A DNA stretch of 64,000 bases from Streptomyces adelaidensis (GCF_016598475.1 NZ_JAEMUX010000002.1:124001-188000); one strand, 5' to 3'. Counted from the first letter of the stretch, positions 43,444 to 53,561 are shown. The notes: a model not told the origin generated them from the sequence alone. Program-made: numbers and translations.

Positions 43444-44282
43444 TGGGCCAGAAGGTTAACCCGCATGGGTTCCGGCTCGGCATCACCACGGACTTCAAGT
43501 CCCGGTGGTACGCCGACAAGCTGTACAAGGACTACGTCAAGGAAGACGTCGCCATCCGTCGGATGATGACGTCCGGCATGGAGCGCGCCGGCATCTCGAA
43601 GGTTGAGATCGAGCGCACCCGTGACCGCGTGCGGGTGGACATCCACACCGCTCGTCCGGGCATCGTCATCGGCCGCCGTGGCGCCGAGGCCGACCGCATC
43701 CGCGGTGACCTCGAGAAGCTCACGGGCAAGCAGGTCCAGCTGAACATCCTCGAGGTCAAGAGCCCCGAGACGGACGCTCAGCTGGTTGCTCAGGCCGTTG
43801 CCGAGCAGCTCTCCTCCCGCGTCTCCTTCCGTCGCGCCATGCGTAAGAGCATGCAGGGCACGATGAAGGCCGGCGCCAAGGGCATCAAGATCCAGTGCGG
43901 TGGCCGCCTCGGCGGCGCCGAGATGTCCCGCTCGGAGTTCTACCGCGAGGGCCGCGTGCCCCTGCACACGCTCCGCGCGAACGTGGACTACGGCTTCTTC
44001 GAGGCCAAGACGACCTTCGGCCGCATCGGTGTGAAGGTCTGGATCTACAAGGGCGACGTCAAGAACATCGCCGAGGTCCGCGCCGAGAACGCCGCTGCCC
44101 GCGCCGGCAACCGCCCGGCCCGTGGTGGTGGCGGTGGCGCCGACCGCCCGGCCCGTGGTGGCCGTGGTGGCGAGCGCGGCGGTCGCGGTCGCAAGCCGCA
44201 GCAGGCTCCCGCCGCCGAGGCCCCCAAGGCCGAGGCTCCGGCGGCTGCCGCTCCGGCTGAGAGCACCGGAACGGAGGCCTGA
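43443..44282 (+). CDS. rpsC: 30S ribosomal protein S3
   Basis: S3 is a KH-domain protein at the mRNA entrance. The product is 279 aa. The core is canonical ([37 protein letters not shown]). A C-terminal extension of about 60 residues begins with Gly/Arg-rich repeats ([22 protein letters not shown]) and ends Ala/Pro/Glu-rich. The extension is typical of actinobacteria and likely disordered. Confidence 0.98.
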   Translation: MGQKVNPHGFRLGITTDFKSRWYADKLYKDYVKEDVAIRRMMTSGMERAGISKVEIERTRDRVRVDIHTARPGIVIGRRGAEADRIRGDLEKLTGKQVQLNILEVKSPETDAQLVAQAVAEQLSSRVSFRRAMRKSMQGTMKAGAKGIKIQCGGRLGGAEMSRSEFYREGRVPLHTLRANVDYGFFEAKTTFGRIGVKVWIYKGDVKNIAEVRAENAAARAGNRPARGGGGGADRPARGGRGGERGGRGRKPQQAPAAEAPKAEAPAAAAPAESTGTEA

Positions 44283-44287
44283 CCGAA

Positions 44288-44707
44288 ATGCTGATCCCCC
44301 GACGGGTCAAGCACCGCAAGCAGCACCACCCCAAGCGCCGCGGTCAGGCCAAGGGTGGTACGACGGTCGCGTTCGGCGAGTACGGCATTCAGGCCCTCAC
44401 GCCGGCGTACGTGACCAACCGCCAGATCGAGGCGGCCCGTATCGCCATGACCCGCCACATCAAGCGTGGCGGCAAGGTCTGGATCAACATCTACCCGGAC
44501 CGCCCGCTCACGAAGAAGCCTGCCGAGACCCGCATGGGTTCCGGTAAGGGTTCGCCGGAGTGGTGGATCGCGAACGTGCACCCGGGCCGGGTCATGTTCG
44601 AGCTGTCCTACCCCAACGAGAAGATCGCCCGTGAGGCCCTGACTCGCGCCGCTCACAAGCTGCCGATGAAGTGCCGGATCGTCAAGCGCGAGGCAGGTGA
44701 AGCGTGA
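44288..44707 (+). CDS. rplP: 50S ribosomal protein L16
   Basis: L16 helps shape the A site and is a late assembly protein. The product is 139 aa, starting [19 protein letters not shown], with [23 protein letters not shown]. It starts 5 nt after rpsC. Its stop overlaps the rpmC start. Confidence 0.99.
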   Translation: MLIPRRVKHRKQHHPKRRGQAKGGTTVAFGEYGIQALTPAYVTNRQIEAARIAMTRHIKRGGKVWINIYPDRPLTKKPAETRMGSGKGSPEWWIANVHPGRVMFELSYPNEKIAREALTRAAHKLPMKCRIVKREAGEA

Positions 44708-44931
44708 TGTCGGCCGGTACCAAGGCGTCCGAGCTGCGCGAACTGGGTGACGAGGAGCTTCTGGCGAAGCTCCGCGAAGCCAAGGAAGAGCTGTTCAACC
44801 TCCGCTTCCAGGCGGCGACGGGTCAGCTCGAGAACCACGGTCGGCTCAAGGCCGTCCGTAAGGACATCGCGCGGATCTACACCCTGATGCGTGAGCGCGA
44901 GCTGGGCATCGAGACGGTGGAGAGCGCCTGA
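44707..44931 (+). CDS. rpmC: 50S ribosomal protein L29
   Basis: L29 lies beside L23 at the tunnel exit. The product is 74 aa from the ATG at 44707 (TGATG overlap with rplP; the GTG at 44704 is a less likely start). It contains the conserved [22 protein letters not shown]. Its stop overlaps the rpsQ start. Confidence 0.98.
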   Translation: MSAGTKASELRELGDEELLAKLREAKEELFNLRFQAATGQLENHGRLKAVRKDIARIYTLMRERELGIETVESA

Positions 44932-45218
44932 TGAGTGAGAACAACGTGACTGAGACCAACACTGAGGCGCGCGGCTTCCGCAAGACCCGTGAGGGCATCG
45001 TCGTCAGCGACAAGATGGACAAGACCGTCGTCGTCGCTGTCGAGGACCGCAAGAAGCACGCCCTGTACGGCAAGGTCATCCGCAGCACGAGCAAGCTCAA
45101 GGCGCACGACGAGCAGAACGCCGCCGGCACCGGCGACCGTGTCCTCCTCATGGAGACCCGGCCGCTGTCCGCGACGAAGCACTGGCGCGTCGTCGAGATC
45201 CTCGAGAAGGCCAAGTAA
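44931..45218 (+). CDS. rpsQ: 30S ribosomal protein S17
   Basis: S17 is a primary 16S rRNA-binding protein with an OB fold. The product is 95 aa. The core [34 protein letters not shown] is preceded by a short acidic extension ([12 protein letters not shown]). It is the last gene before a 99-nt spacer that contains two hairpins. Confidence 0.98.
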   Translation: MSENNVTETNTEARGFRKTREGIVVSDKMDKTVVVAVEDRKKHALYGKVIRSTSKLKAHDEQNAAGTGDRVLLMETRPLSATKHWRVVEILEKAK

Positions 45219-45220
45219 TT

Positions 45221-45288
45221 CCTGCGGGCATCCCCGCAGGACAGTTCCGCCAGGCTCGGCAGGGGTCCTCGTCACTGAGGCCCCTGCC
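45221..45288 (+). other. Two consecutive hairpins between rpsQ and rplN
   Basis: CCTGCGGG (45221-45228) pairs with CCCGCAGG (45233-45240). GGCAGGGG (45258-45265) pairs with CCCCTGCC (45281-45288), with CCTC/GAGG inside. No T run follows. The place corresponds to the S10/spc operon boundary, so a role in partial termination or mRNA processing is likely. Confidence 0.65.
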
Positions 45289-45317
45289 GGGAACCGGCAG
45301 ACAAACAGGAGATAGAC

Positions 45318-45686
45318 GTGATCCAGCAGGAGTCGCGACTGCGTGTCGCCGACAACACTGGTGCGAAGGAAATCCTTTGCATCCGTGTGCTCGGTGGCTC
45401 CGGTCGCCGCTACGCGGGCATCGGTGACGTCATCGTCGCCACCGTCAAGGACGCGATCCCCGGCGGCAACGTGAAGAAGGGTGACGTCATCAAGGCGGTC
45501 ATCGTTCGCACCGTCAAGGAGCGCCGTCGTCCGGACGGCTCGTACATCCGCTTCGACGAGAACGCCGCTGTCATTCTGAAGAACGACGGCGACCCTCGTG
45601 GCACCCGTATCTTCGGCCCGGTCGGCCGGGAGCTGCGCGAGAAGAAGTTCATGAAGATCATCTCGCTCGCGCCGGAGGTGCTGTAA
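45318..45686 (+). CDS. rplN: 50S ribosomal protein L14
   Basis: L14 lies at the subunit interface. The product is 122 aa from a GTG behind ACAGGAGATA, starting [34 protein letters not shown]. It is the first gene of the spc section. Confidence 0.99.
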   Translation: MIQQESRLRVADNTGAKEILCIRVLGGSGRRYAGIGDVIVATVKDAIPGGNVKKGDVIKAVIVRTVKERRRPDGSYIRFDENAAVILKNDGDPRGTRIFGPVGRELREKKFMKIISLAPEVL

Positions 45687-45688
45687 GC

Positions 45689-46012
45689 ATGAAGATCAAG
45701 AAGGGCGACCTGGTTCAGGTCATCACCGGTAAGGACAAGGGCAAGCAGGGCAAGGTCATCGCGGCCTTCCCCCGTGAGGACCGCGTCCTGGTCGAGGGTG
45801 TCAACCGGGTCAAGAAGCACACCAAGGCCGGCCCGACCGCCAAGGGTTCGCAGGCCGGTGGCATCGTCACGACCGAGGCGCCTGTCCACGTCTCCAACGT
45901 CCAGCTGGTCGTTGAGAAGGACGGCAACAAGGTCGTCACGCGTGTCGGTTACCGCTTCGACGACGAGGGCAACAAGATCCGCGTTGCCAAGCGGACGGGT
46001 GAGGACATCTGA
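45689..46012 (+). CDS. rplX: 50S ribosomal protein L24
   Basis: L24 is an early assembly protein with a KOW motif ([23 protein letters not shown]). The product is 107 aa. It begins 2 nt after rplN, and its stop overlaps the rplE start. Confidence 0.99.
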   Translation: MKIKKGDLVQVITGKDKGKQGKVIAAFPREDRVLVEGVNRVKKHTKAGPTAKGSQAGGIVTTEAPVHVSNVQLVVEKDGNKVVTRVGYRFDDEGNKIRVAKRTGEDI

Positions 46013-46569
46013 TGGCTACCACCACGACTCCGCGTCTCAAGACGAAGTACCGCGAGGAGATCGCGGGCAAGCTGCAGGAAGAGTTCTCCTACGAGAACGT
46101 CATGCAGACCCCGGGCCTCGTCAAGATCGTGGTCAACATGGGTGTGGGCGACGCCGCCCGCGACTCCAAGCTGATCGAGGGCGCCATCCGCGACCTCACC
46201 ACGATCACCGGTCAGAAGCCGGCCGTCACCAAGGCCCGTAAGTCCATCGCGCAGTTCAAGCTGCGTGAGGGCCAGCCGATCGGTGCCCACGTCACGCTTC
46301 GTGGCGACCGCATGTGGGAGTTCCTGGACCGCACCCTGTCGCTCGCGCTGCCGCGCATCCGCGACTTCCGTGGTCTGTCCCCCAAGCAGTTCGACGGCCG
46401 TGGCAACTACACCTTCGGTCTCACCGAGCAGGTCATGTTCCACGAGATCGACCAGGACAAGATCGACCGCACCCGGGGTATGGACATCACCGTGGTGACC
46501 ACGGCGACCAACGACGCTGAGGGCCGCGCGCTCCTTCGTCACCTCGGCTTCCCCTTCAAGGAGGCGTGA
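46012..46569 (+). CDS. rplE: 50S ribosomal protein L5
   Basis: L5 binds 5S rRNA in the central protuberance. The product is 185 aa with [17 protein letters not shown] and [16 protein letters not shown]. It overlaps rplX by one base (TGATG). Confidence 0.99.
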   Translation: MATTTTPRLKTKYREEIAGKLQEEFSYENVMQTPGLVKIVVNMGVGDAARDSKLIEGAIRDLTTITGQKPAVTKARKSIAQFKLREGQPIGAHVTLRGDRMWEFLDRTLSLALPRIRDFRGLSPKQFDGRGNYTFGLTEQVMFHEIDQDKIDRTRGMDITVVTTATNDAEGRALLRHLGFPFKEA

Positions 46570-46574
46570 GCGAG

Positions 46575-46760
46575 ATGGCGAAGAAGGCTCTGATTGCCAA
46601 GGCTGCTCGTAAGCCCAAGTTCGGAGTACGTGGCTACACGCGCTGCCAGCGCTGCGGCCGTCCGCACTCCGTGTACCGCAAGTTCGGCCTGTGCCGCGTG
46701 TGCCTCCGTGAGATGGCTCACCGTGGCGAGCTGCCGGGCGTGACCAAGAGCTCCTGGTAA
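46575..46760 (+). CDS. rpsZ: 30S ribosomal protein S14 type Z (zinc-binding)
   Basis: The product is 61 aa, the short zinc-ribbon form of S14, with C24/C27 (CQRC) and C40/C43 (CRVC) as ligands. Streptomyces usually also has a longer zinc-free S14 elsewhere, expressed under Zur control when zinc is scarce. The ATG at 46575 is used in preference to the GTG at 46566. Confidence 0.97.
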   Translation: MAKKALIAKAARKPKFGVRGYTRCQRCGRPHSVYRKFGLCRVCLREMAHRGELPGVTKSSW

Positions 46761-46808
46761 TCCCCCTAATAAGGGATTTCCGGAGCTCTCGGTAAGCACT
46801 GGGCGTGT

Positions 46809-46855
46809 CAGGCGCCCACCCTTCCATGGCTTAGGCTTGGAGGGTTGGGCGCCTG
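46809..46855 (+). other. Hairpin in the rpsZ-rpsH spacer
   Basis: CAGGCGCCCACCCTTCCA (46809-46826) pairs with TGGAGGGTTGGGCGCCTG (46838-46855) almost completely, with an 11-nt loop. The 212-nt spacer is unusual inside the spc operon; the rest of it shows no gene. It may be an S8 or processing element. Confidence 0.55.
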
Positions 46856-46972
46856 TTGCCGCCCGTACGACTTACTACGCCGTAGGTCCACCGCACCGCA
46901 CCCGCCTCGTCTCGGATCGAGGAGAGGGATGGGCACCTGGAAACCCCGGCGAGAGAGGCCGAAGGCCAATTT

Positions 46973-47371
46973 ATGACCATGACTGATCCGATCGCAGACA
47001 TGCTTACGCGTCTGCGAAACGCGAACTCGGCATACCACGACTCCGTGACGATGCCGGCATCGAAGATCAAGTCTCACATCGCGGAGATCCTCCAGCAGGA
47101 GGGCTTCATCACGGGCTGGAAGGTCGAGGACGCCGAGGTCGGCAAGAGCCTCGTCCTCGAGCTGAAGTTCGGCCCGAACCGTGAGCGCTCCATCGCGGGC
47201 ATCAAGCGGATCTCCAAGCCCGGTCTCCGGGTTTACGCGAAGTCCACCTCCCTGCCCAAGGTGCTGGGCGGCCTCGGCGTGGCGATCATCTCCACGTCGC
47301 ACGGTCTCCTCACCGACAAGCAGGCCGGCAAGAAGGGCGTAGGCGGAGAAGTTCTCGCCTACGTCTGGTAG
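46973..47371 (+). CDS. rpsH: 30S ribosomal protein S8
   Basis: S8 binds helix 21 of 16S rRNA and, in E. coli, represses the spc operon. The product is 132 aa, starting [25 protein letters not shown] and ending [11 protein letters not shown]. It is preceded by a 212-nt spacer with a strong hairpin. Confidence 0.99.
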   Translation: MTMTDPIADMLTRLRNANSAYHDSVTMPASKIKSHIAEILQQEGFITGWKVEDAEVGKSLVLELKFGPNRERSIAGIKRISKPGLRVYAKSTSLPKVLGGLGVAIISTSHGLLTDKQAGKKGVGGEVLAYVW

Positions 47372-47395
47372 CGGAAGGGAACGGAGGAAACAGCT

Positions 47396-47935
47396 ATGTC
47401 GCGCATTGGCAAGCTCCCCATCACGGTTCCCGCCGGCGTGGATGTCACCATCGACGGCCAGACGGTTGCGGTCAAGGGCCCCAAGGGCTCCCTGTCCCAC
47501 ACCGTCGTGGCGCCGATCGAGATCGCCAAGGGTGAGGACGGCGTTCTGAACGTCACCCGCCCCAACGACGAGCGTCAGAGCAAGGCCCTGCACGGCCTGT
47601 CCCGCACGCTGGTGGCGAACATGATCACCGGCGTGACCCAGGGTTACGTGAAGAAGCTCGAAATCAGTGGTGTCGGTTACCGCGTGACCGCCAAGGGATC
47701 GAACCTTGAGTTCGCGCTCGGCTACAGCCACCCGATCACCGTCGAGGCCCCCGAAGGAATCTCCTTCAAGGTCGAGAACCCCACCCGGTTCTCGGTCGAG
47801 GGCATCGACAAGCAGAAGGTCGGCGAGGTTGCGGCCAATATCCGCAAGCTGCGCAAGCCTGACCCGTACAAGGCCAAGGGCGTCAAGTACGAGGGCGAAG
47901 TCATCCGCCGCAAGGTCGGAAAGGCGGGTAAGTAA
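47396..47935 (+). CDS. rplF: 50S ribosomal protein L6
   Basis: L6 lies near the sarcin-ricin loop. The product is 179 aa, starting [21 protein letters not shown] and containing [16 protein letters not shown]. The ATG follows ACGGAGGAAAC. rplR starts 3 nt after it. Confidence 0.99.
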   Translation: MSRIGKLPITVPAGVDVTIDGQTVAVKGPKGSLSHTVVAPIEIAKGEDGVLNVTRPNDERQSKALHGLSRTLVANMITGVTQGYVKKLEISGVGYRVTAKGSNLEFALGYSHPITVEAPEGISFKVENPTRFSVEGIDKQKVGEVAANIRKLRKPDPYKAKGVKYEGEVIRRKVGKAGK

Positions 47936-47938
47936 GCC

Positions 47939-48322
47939 ATGGCATACGGTACGAAGATCGCTAAGGGCGACGCTTACAAGCGTGCTGCCATCAAGCGGCG
48001 CCACATCCGGATCCGTAAGAACGTCAACGGTACGGCTGAGCGTCCCCGCCTGGTCGTGACCCGCTCGAACCGCCACATCGTGGCCCAGGTGATCGACGAC
48101 ATCAAGGGTCACACCCTTGCGTCGGCGTCCACCTTGGACACGTCCATCCGTGGCGGCGACGACGACAAGTCGGCTCAGGCCGGCAAGGTCGGCGCCCTGG
48201 TCGCCGAGCGTGCCAAGGCCGCCGGTGTCGAGGCCGTCGTATTCGACCGTGGTGGTAACCGGTACGCGGGTCGCATCGCGGCCCTGGCCGACGCCGCCCG
48301 CGAGGCCGGGCTCAAGTTCTGA
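47939..48322 (+). CDS. rplR: 50S ribosomal protein L18
   Basis: L18 carries 5S rRNA into the 50S subunit. The product is 127 aa with [28 protein letters not shown] and the C-terminal [17 protein letters not shown]. Confidence 0.99.
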   Translation: MAYGTKIAKGDAYKRAAIKRRHIRIRKNVNGTAERPRLVVTRSNRHIVAQVIDDIKGHTLASASTLDTSIRGGDDDKSAQAGKVGALVAERAKAAGVEAVVFDRGGNRYAGRIAALADAAREAGLKF

Positions 48323-48361
48323 GCTCGCTGCGTAGCTAGCGGAAAGAGAGAGGTAAATCCA

Positions 48362-48967
48362 ATGGCTGGACCCCAGCGCCGCGGTGGCGGTGCCGGTGGC
48401 GGCGAGCGGCGGGACCGGAAGGGCCGTGACGGCGGCGCAGCTGCCGCCGAGAAGACCGCGTACGTTGAGCGCGTTGTCGCGATCAACCGCGTCGCCAAGG
48501 TAGTGAAGGGTGGTCGTCGCTTCAGCTTTACCGCGCTGGTCGTGGTAGGCGATGGTGACGGCACCGTGGGTGTCGGTTACGGCAAGGCCAAGGAGGTGCC
48601 GGCCGCCATCGCCAAGGGTGTTGAGGAGGCCAAGAAGCACTTCTTCAAGGTCCCCCGTATCCAGGGCACCATCCCGCACCCGATCACGGGCGAGAAGGCC
48701 GCGGGCGTCGTCCTGCTCAAGCCTGCTTCCCCCGGTACCGGCGTTATCGCCGGTGGCCCGGTGCGTGCGGTGCTCGAGTGCGCGGGCGTTCACGACATCC
48801 TGTCGAAGTCGCTCGGCTCGTCCAACGCGATCAACATCGTGCACGCGACCGTGGCGGCCCTCAAGGGTCTGCAGCGTCCCGAGGAGATCGCGGCTCGCCG
48901 TGGTCTGCCCCTCGAGGACGTCGCCCCCGCGGCTCTGCTCCGTGCGCGTGCCGGGGCGGGTGCGTAA
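48362..48967 (+). CDS. rpsE: 30S ribosomal protein S5
   Basis: S5 affects decoding fidelity, and spectinomycin resistance maps here. The product is 201 aa. A Gly/Arg-rich N-terminal extension ([19 protein letters not shown]) precedes the core [30 protein letters not shown]. The ATG has AGAGAGGTAA upstream. It overlaps the rpmD start (TAATG). Confidence 0.98.
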   Translation: MAGPQRRGGGAGGGERRDRKGRDGGAAAAEKTAYVERVVAINRVAKVVKGGRRFSFTALVVVGDGDGTVGVGYGKAKEVPAAIAKGVEEAKKHFFKVPRIQGTIPHPITGEKAAGVVLLKPASPGTGVIAGGPVRAVLECAGVHDILSKSLGSSNAINIVHATVAALKGLQRPEEIAARRGLPLEDVAPAALLRARAGAGA

Positions 48968-49149
48968 TGGCTCGCCTCAAGGTCACGCAGACGAAGTCGT
49001 ACATCGGCAGCAAGCAGAACCACCGTGACACCCTGCGCTCCCTTGGTCTCAAGGGCATCAACACGCAGGTCGTCAAGGAGGACCGCCCCGAGTTCCGCGG
49101 AATGGTGCACACCGTCCGCCACCTCGTGACGGTCGAGGAGGTCGACTGA
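48967..49149 (+). CDS. rpmD: 50S ribosomal protein L30
   Basis: The 60-aa product, [20 protein letters not shown] then [20 protein letters not shown], is the usual short bacterial L30. It overlaps rpsE and is followed after 2 nt by rplO. Confidence 0.98.
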   Translation: MARLKVTQTKSYIGSKQNHRDTLRSLGLKGINTQVVKEDRPEFRGMVHTVRHLVTVEEVD

Positions 49150-49151
49150 TC

Positions 49152-49607
49152 ATGGCGGAGAACAACCCGCTCAAGATCCACAACCTCCGTCCCGCCCCGG
49201 GCGCCAAGACCGCCAGGACCCGTGTGGGTCGTGGTGAGGCGTCGAAGGGTAAGACGGCTGGTCGTGGTACCAAGGGTACGAAGGCCCGTTACCAGGTTCC
49301 GGAGCGCTTCGAGGGTGGCCAGATGCCCCTCCACATGCGTCTCCCGAAGCTGAAGGGCTTCAAGAACCCCTTCAAGACGGAGTTCCAGGTCGTGAACCTG
49401 GACAAGCTCTCCGCCCTCTACCCCGAGGGTGGGGAGGTCACCGTTGCCGACCTGGTCGCCAAGGGTGCCGTCCGCAAGAACAGCCTCGTCAAGGTCCTCG
49501 GCCAGGGCGAGATCTCCGTGGCGCTGCAGGTGACGGTCGACGCCGTCTCCGGCTCCGCCAAGGAGAAGATCACCGCCGCCGGCGGTACCGTCACCGAGCT
49601 CGTCTGA
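49152..49607 (+). CDS. rplO: 50S ribosomal protein L15
   Basis: L15 is a late assembly protein of the 50S subunit. The product is 151 aa with [31 protein letters not shown] and a C-terminal sandwich domain. It ends the ribosomal part of the spc section; a perfect terminator-like hairpin follows before secY. Confidence 0.98.
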   Translation: MAENNPLKIHNLRPAPGAKTARTRVGRGEASKGKTAGRGTKGTKARYQVPERFEGGQMPLHMRLPKLKGFKNPFKTEFQVVNLDKLSALYPEGGEVTVADLVAKGAVRKNSLVKVLGQGEISVALQVTVDAVSGSAKEKITAAGGTVTELV

Positions 49608-49642
49608 ACACACCAGGTGTCTCGATGACTTGAGCGATCCCG

Positions 49643-49685
49643 ACCGGGGATACCCCACAAATGGGGTATCCCCGGTTGGTCGTTC
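49643..49685 (+). terminator. Terminator or attenuator between rplO and secY
   Basis: ACCGGGGATACCCCA (49643-49657) and TGGGGTATCCCCGGT (49662-49676) form a perfect 15-bp stem with a CAAA loop, followed by TGGTCGTTCC. secY therefore probably depends on read-through or on a promoter in the remaining 165 nt, which contain no gene. Confidence 0.8.
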
Positions 49686-49850
49686 CTAGGGGAGCGGTCT
49701 CGCCGGTAAGGTGACCAGCGCTGCCCGTTTTCACAGGGTGCTCCTACACCGGGCACTCGACACGACAGTTAAGCGTTACGTAAGTCGTCCTCATCAGAAT
49801 CCCAAAACCGTCACCCTTGACGCAGTAGCGCGGGGGTCGCAGGAGGCACC

Positions 49851-51164
49851 GTGCTCACCGCGTTCGCCCGGGCGTTCAAGACGCCCGACCTGCGCAAGAA
49901 GCTGCTCTTCACGCTCGCCATCATCGTGATCTACCGGATCGGTACGCATGTCCCGATCCCGGGCGTCGACTACACCGCCGTGCAGTTCTGTATCGACCAG
50001 GCCCAGACCAACAAGGGTCTCTTCGGTCTCGTGAACATGTTCAGTGGTGGCGCGCTTCTGCAGATCACGATCTTCGCGCTCGGCATCATGCCGTACATCA
50101 CGGCGAGCATCATTCTGCAGCTGCTGACCGTGGTGATCCCGCGTCTGGAAGCCCTGAAGAAGGAGGGGCAGGCCGGTACGGCGAAGATCACGCAGTACAC
50201 GCGTTATCTGACGGTCGCTCTCGCCATCCTCCAGGGCACCGGCCTCGTCGCCACCGCCCGCAGTGGCTCGCTGTTCAGCGGCTGCCAGTTGGCCGGCCAG
50301 ATCGTGCCCGACCGCTCGATCTACTCCACCATGGTCATGGTCATCACCATGACCGCCGGTACGGCCGTCGTCATGTGGCTCGGTGAGCTCATCACCGACC
50401 GAGGCATCGGCAACGGCATGTCGATCCTGATGTTCATCTCGATCGCCGCCACCTTCCCGTCCGCGCTGTGGGCCATCAAGGAGCAGGGCACTCTCGCGGA
50501 CGGCTGGATCGAGTTCGGCACCGTCATGGCGGTCGGCCTGGTCATGGTCGCGCTCGTCGTCTTCGTCGAGCAGGCCCAGCGCCGTATCCCGGTCCAGTAC
50601 GCGAAGCGCATGATCGGCCGCCGATCCTACGGCGGCACGTCGACGTACATCCCGCTGAAGGTCAACCAGGCGGGCATCATCCCTGTGATCTTTGCCTCGT
50701 CGCTGCTCTATATCCCGGCACTGGTCGTGCAGTTCTCCAACTCCACTGCGGGTTGGGCGAAATGGGTCACAGCCAACTTGGCCGACACGGCCGCGCCGGC
50801 GCATATCACGATCTACTTCTTCCTGATTGTCTTCTTCGCCTTCTTCTACGTGGCCATCTCGTTCAACCCCGAGGAAGTCGCGGACAACATGAAGAAGTAT
50901 GGTGGCTTCATCCCGGGCATCCGGGCTGGCCGACCGACCGCTGAGTACCTGAGTTACGTACTCAACCGGATCACCTGGCCGGGTTCGCTGTACTTGGGTC
51001 TGATTGCTCTCGTCCCGACGATGGCGTTGGCTGGTTTCGGGGCAAACCAGAACTTCCCGTTCGGTGGTACCAGCATCCTGATCATCGTGGGTGTGGGGCT
51101 GGAGACCGTGAAGCAGATCGAGAGCCAGCTTCAGCAGCGCAATTACGAAGGGTTCCTCCGCTGA
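49851..51164 (+). CDS. secY: Preprotein translocase subunit SecY
   Basis: SecY is the channel of the Sec translocon, with ten predicted membrane helices. The product is 437 aa from a GTG behind GCAGGAGGCAC. FTLAIIVIYRIGTHVPIPGVD and the cytoplasmic loop QRRIPVQYAKRM are canonical. Its stop overlaps the adk start (TGATG). Confidence 0.99.
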   Translation: MLTAFARAFKTPDLRKKLLFTLAIIVIYRIGTHVPIPGVDYTAVQFCIDQAQTNKGLFGLVNMFSGGALLQITIFALGIMPYITASIILQLLTVVIPRLEALKKEGQAGTAKITQYTRYLTVALAILQGTGLVATARSGSLFSGCQLAGQIVPDRSIYSTMVMVITMTAGTAVVMWLGELITDRGIGNGMSILMFISIAATFPSALWAIKEQGTLADGWIEFGTVMAVGLVMVALVVFVEQAQRRIPVQYAKRMIGRRSYGGTSTYIPLKVNQAGIIPVIFASSLLYIPALVVQFSNSTAGWAKWVTANLADTAAPAHITIYFFLIVFFAFFYVAISFNPEEVADNMKKYGGFIPGIRAGRPTAEYLSYVLNRITWPGSLYLGLIALVPTMALAGFGANQNFPFGGTSILIIVGVGLETVKQIESQLQQRNYEGFLR

Positions 51165-51826
51165 TGCGTATCGTCCTCGTCGGGCCGCCGGGTGCCGGTA
51201 AGGGAACGCAGGCCGCGTTCCTGGCACAGAACCTGTCGATCCCGCACATTTCCACGGGCGACCTGTTCCGGGCCAACATCAGCAAGCAGACGGAGCTCGG
51301 CAAACTCGCGAAGTCCTACATGGACAAGGGCGATCTGGTGCCGGACGAGGTCACCATCGCCATGGCCAAGGACCGCATGGAGCAGCCGGACGCCGAACAG
51401 GGCTTTCTGCTCGACGGCTTCCCGCGCAATGTCTCGCAGGCCGAGGCGCTGGACGTGACGCTCCAGGACGAGTCCATGAACCTGGACGCCGTCCTGGACC
51501 TGGAGGTCCCCGAGGAAGAGGTCGTCAAGCGCATCGCCGGCCGCCGCATCTGCCGGAACGACTCCTCACACGTCTTCCACGTCACGTACAAGCAGCCGAA
51601 GCGGGATGGCGTCTGTGACGTCTGCGGCGGCGAGCTGTACCAGCGTGACGACGACTCCGAGGAGACCGTCCGCAAGCGCCTGGAGGTCTACCACACGCAG
51701 ACCGAGCCGATCATCGACTACTACAAGGCCCAGGGCCTCGTGGTGACGATCTCGTCCCTCGGTCCGGTGGAAGAGGTCACCCAGCGCGCCATGGACGCGC
51801 TCAAGCGCGAGGACGACGACCAGTAG
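51164..51826 (+). CDS. adk: Adenylate kinase
   Basis: The enzyme interconverts AMP + ATP and 2 ADP. The product is 220 aa. P-loop GPPGAGKGTQ, DGFPRN in the core, and a long LID domain that keeps ICRN and CDVC cysteines of the zinc-binding type, although the first pair is incomplete (CRND). secY-adk-map is the standard order. A hairpin follows. Confidence 0.98.
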   Translation: MRIVLVGPPGAGKGTQAAFLAQNLSIPHISTGDLFRANISKQTELGKLAKSYMDKGDLVPDEVTIAMAKDRMEQPDAEQGFLLDGFPRNVSQAEALDVTLQDESMNLDAVLDLEVPEEEVVKRIAGRRICRNDSSHVFHVTYKQPKRDGVCDVCGGELYQRDDDSEETVRKRLEVYHTQTEPIIDYYKAQGLVVTISSLGPVEEVTQRAMDALKREDDDQ

Positions 51827-51840
51827 TCGTCAGCGGTACG

Positions 51841-51880
51841 ACGGCCGCGGTGCCCGAGACGGGCATCGCGGCCGTACTGT
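51841..51880 (+). terminator. Hairpin between adk and map
   Basis: ACGGCCGCGGTGCCC (51841-51855) pairs with GGGCATCGCGGCCGT (51861-51875), 15 bp with one G-T pair and a GAGAC loop, followed by ACTGTTGTGT. Confidence 0.65.
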
Positions 51881-51943
51881 TGTGTAGGCAATTCCAAGCC
51901 CGATCAGTTACGCAGGCAGAGAAGACGGAGAGCGCAGGCCCCC

Positions 51944-52780
51944 ATGGTGCAGATCAAGAGCCCCGAGCAGATCGCCAAGATGCGCGAGGCGGGGCTGGTC
52001 GTCGCCGCCATCCACGCGGCCACTCGGGAGGCCGCCGTGCCGGGCGCCTCCACGAAGGACCTCGACGAGGTGGCGCGCAAGGTGCTCGCGGAGCACGGGG
52101 CCAAGTCGAACTTCCTCGGGTACGGCGGCTTCCCCGCGACGATCTGTACGTCGGCGAACGAGGTCGTGGTGCATGGCATCCCGAGCGACGAGGCCGTCCT
52201 GAAGGACGGCGACATCATCTCCATCGACTGCGGCGCGATCGTCGAGGGCTGGCACGGCGACGCGGCCTACACCGCCTTCGTGGGCTCCGGACACGCTCCG
52301 GAGCTGCTGGAGCTCTCCCGGGTGACCGAGGAGTCCATGTGGGCCGGCATCGCCGCGATGAAGCAGGGGAACCGGCTCGTGGACGTCTCCCGGGCCATCG
52401 AGACGTACATCCGCCGGCAGCCGAAGCCGGGCGGCGGCAAGTACGGGATCGTCGAGGACTACGGCGGCCACGGCATCGGCACCGAGATGCACATGGACCC
52501 GCACCTGCTGAACTACGTCGAGAAGCGGCGGGGCAAGGGGCCGAAGCTGGTGCCCGGGTTCTGCCTCGCCATCGAGCCCATGGTGTCCCTGGGGACGCCG
52601 AAGACGAAGGTCCTGGCCGACGACTGGACCGTGGTGACGACGGACGGTACGTCGTCGTCGCACTGGGAGCACTCGGTCGCGCTCACGGAGGCCGGGCCGC
52701 TCGTACTCACCGCCCCCGACGGGGGCAAGGCGAAGCTGGCCGAGCACGGGGTCGTCGCGGCTCCCGATCCGCTGGGCTGA
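51944..52780 (+). CDS. map: Methionine aminopeptidase, type I
   Basis: The enzyme removes the initiator methionine from nascent proteins. The product is 278 aa. Metal ligands are visible as IDCGAIVEGWHGDAAYT (two Asp), GGHGIGTEMH (His), AIEPMV (Glu) and HWEHSVALTE (Glu). The N-terminus VQIKSPEQIAKMREAGLVVA is usual. The start has a weak GGAG site 11 nt upstream. Confidence 0.98.
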   Translation: MVQIKSPEQIAKMREAGLVVAAIHAATREAAVPGASTKDLDEVARKVLAEHGAKSNFLGYGGFPATICTSANEVVVHGIPSDEAVLKDGDIISIDCGAIVEGWHGDAAYTAFVGSGHAPELLELSRVTEESMWAGIAAMKQGNRLVDVSRAIETYIRRQPKPGGGKYGIVEDYGGHGIGTEMHMDPHLLNYVEKRRGKGPKLVPGFCLAIEPMVSLGTPKTKVLADDWTVVTTDGTSSSHWEHSVALTEAGPLVLTAPDGGKAKLAEHGVVAAPDPLG

Positions 52781-52849
52781 GCTCCGCGCCGGCTGTCGGT
52801 GTCCGTCAGCCGGAGTAACGATCTTCTGCGTGGGGCAGCCTTACCCGAA

Positions 52850-52879
52850 TTCGTGTTTCCGGGAGCCCTGGCGTAGACT
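52850..52879 (+). promoter_or_regulatory. Possible infA promoter
   Basis: TAGACT (52874-52879) is a good -10. The -35 (TTCGTG at 52850, 18-bp spacer) is poor. It would give an 80-nt leader to infA. Confidence 0.4.
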
Positions 52880-52960
52880 GACTCGTCGGCTCTCGTGTGT
52901 CCGTGTGTCCTCATTCGGTCGCTCAGAGTCGATCAAGGTAGTCGATTCGAAGGGCGAAGC

Positions 52961-53182
52961 GTGGCCAAGAAGCAAGGTGCCATCGAGATCGAGGGCACTG
53001 TCGTCGAGTCTCTTCCGAACGCCATGTTCAAGGTCGAGCTCCAGAACGGCCACCAGGTCCTGGCACACATCAGCGGCAAGATGCGTATGCACTACATCCG
53101 TATCCTCCCTGACGACCGGGTCGTGGTGGAGTTGTCTCCGTACGACCTGACGCGTGGCCGCATCGTCTACCGCTACAAGTAG
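52961..53182 (+). CDS. infA: Translation initiation factor IF-1
   Basis: IF-1 is an OB-fold protein that occupies the A site during initiation. The product is 73 aa from a GTG behind [31 protein letters not shown] then [20 protein letters not shown]. It opens the infA-rpmJ-rpsM-rpsK-rpoA-rplQ section. Confidence 0.99.
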   Translation: MAKKQGAIEIEGTVVESLPNAMFKVELQNGHQVLAHISGKMRMHYIRILPDDRVVVELSPYDLTRGRIVYRYK

Positions 53183-53254
53183 ATCTTGCCCCTCTCTCCG
53201 TGCCCCGGTTCTCCGGGACGCGGGTGGTGGCACTGACCCGGAGAACCTCACCCC

Positions 53255-53368
53255 ATGAAGGTCAAGCCGAGCGTCAAGAAGATCTGCGACAAGTGCAGGG
53301 TGATCCGCCGTCACGGTCGGGTCATGGTCATCTGCGAGAACCCGCGCCACAAGCAGCGCCAGGGCTGA
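53255..53368 (+). CDS. rpmJ: 50S ribosomal protein L36
   Basis: The 37-aa product, [20 protein letters not shown] then [17 protein letters not shown], is the zinc-binding form with C11, C14, C27 and H32 as ligands. The ATG is preceded by GGAGAACCTCACCCC. A zinc-free duplicate may exist elsewhere in the genome. Confidence 0.98.
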   Translation: MKVKPSVKKICDKCRVIRRHGRVMVICENPRHKQRQG

Positions 53369-53561
53369 CGCACGACCGATCCCTCTGCCCTATTCGCAGA
53401 GTTTCGCGCGACGCAAGCTGAACATGTTCATACGCAGGACCCAGGCACGGTGAAAGTGCCTGATACCCCCGGTTCGGAGGCCGGGGACCCAGTTCGTACC
53501 TGGTACGGCGGCTGGGAAACGGTTCTGTGGAAGACCTCCGAAGATCACCAGGAGCCATTGA

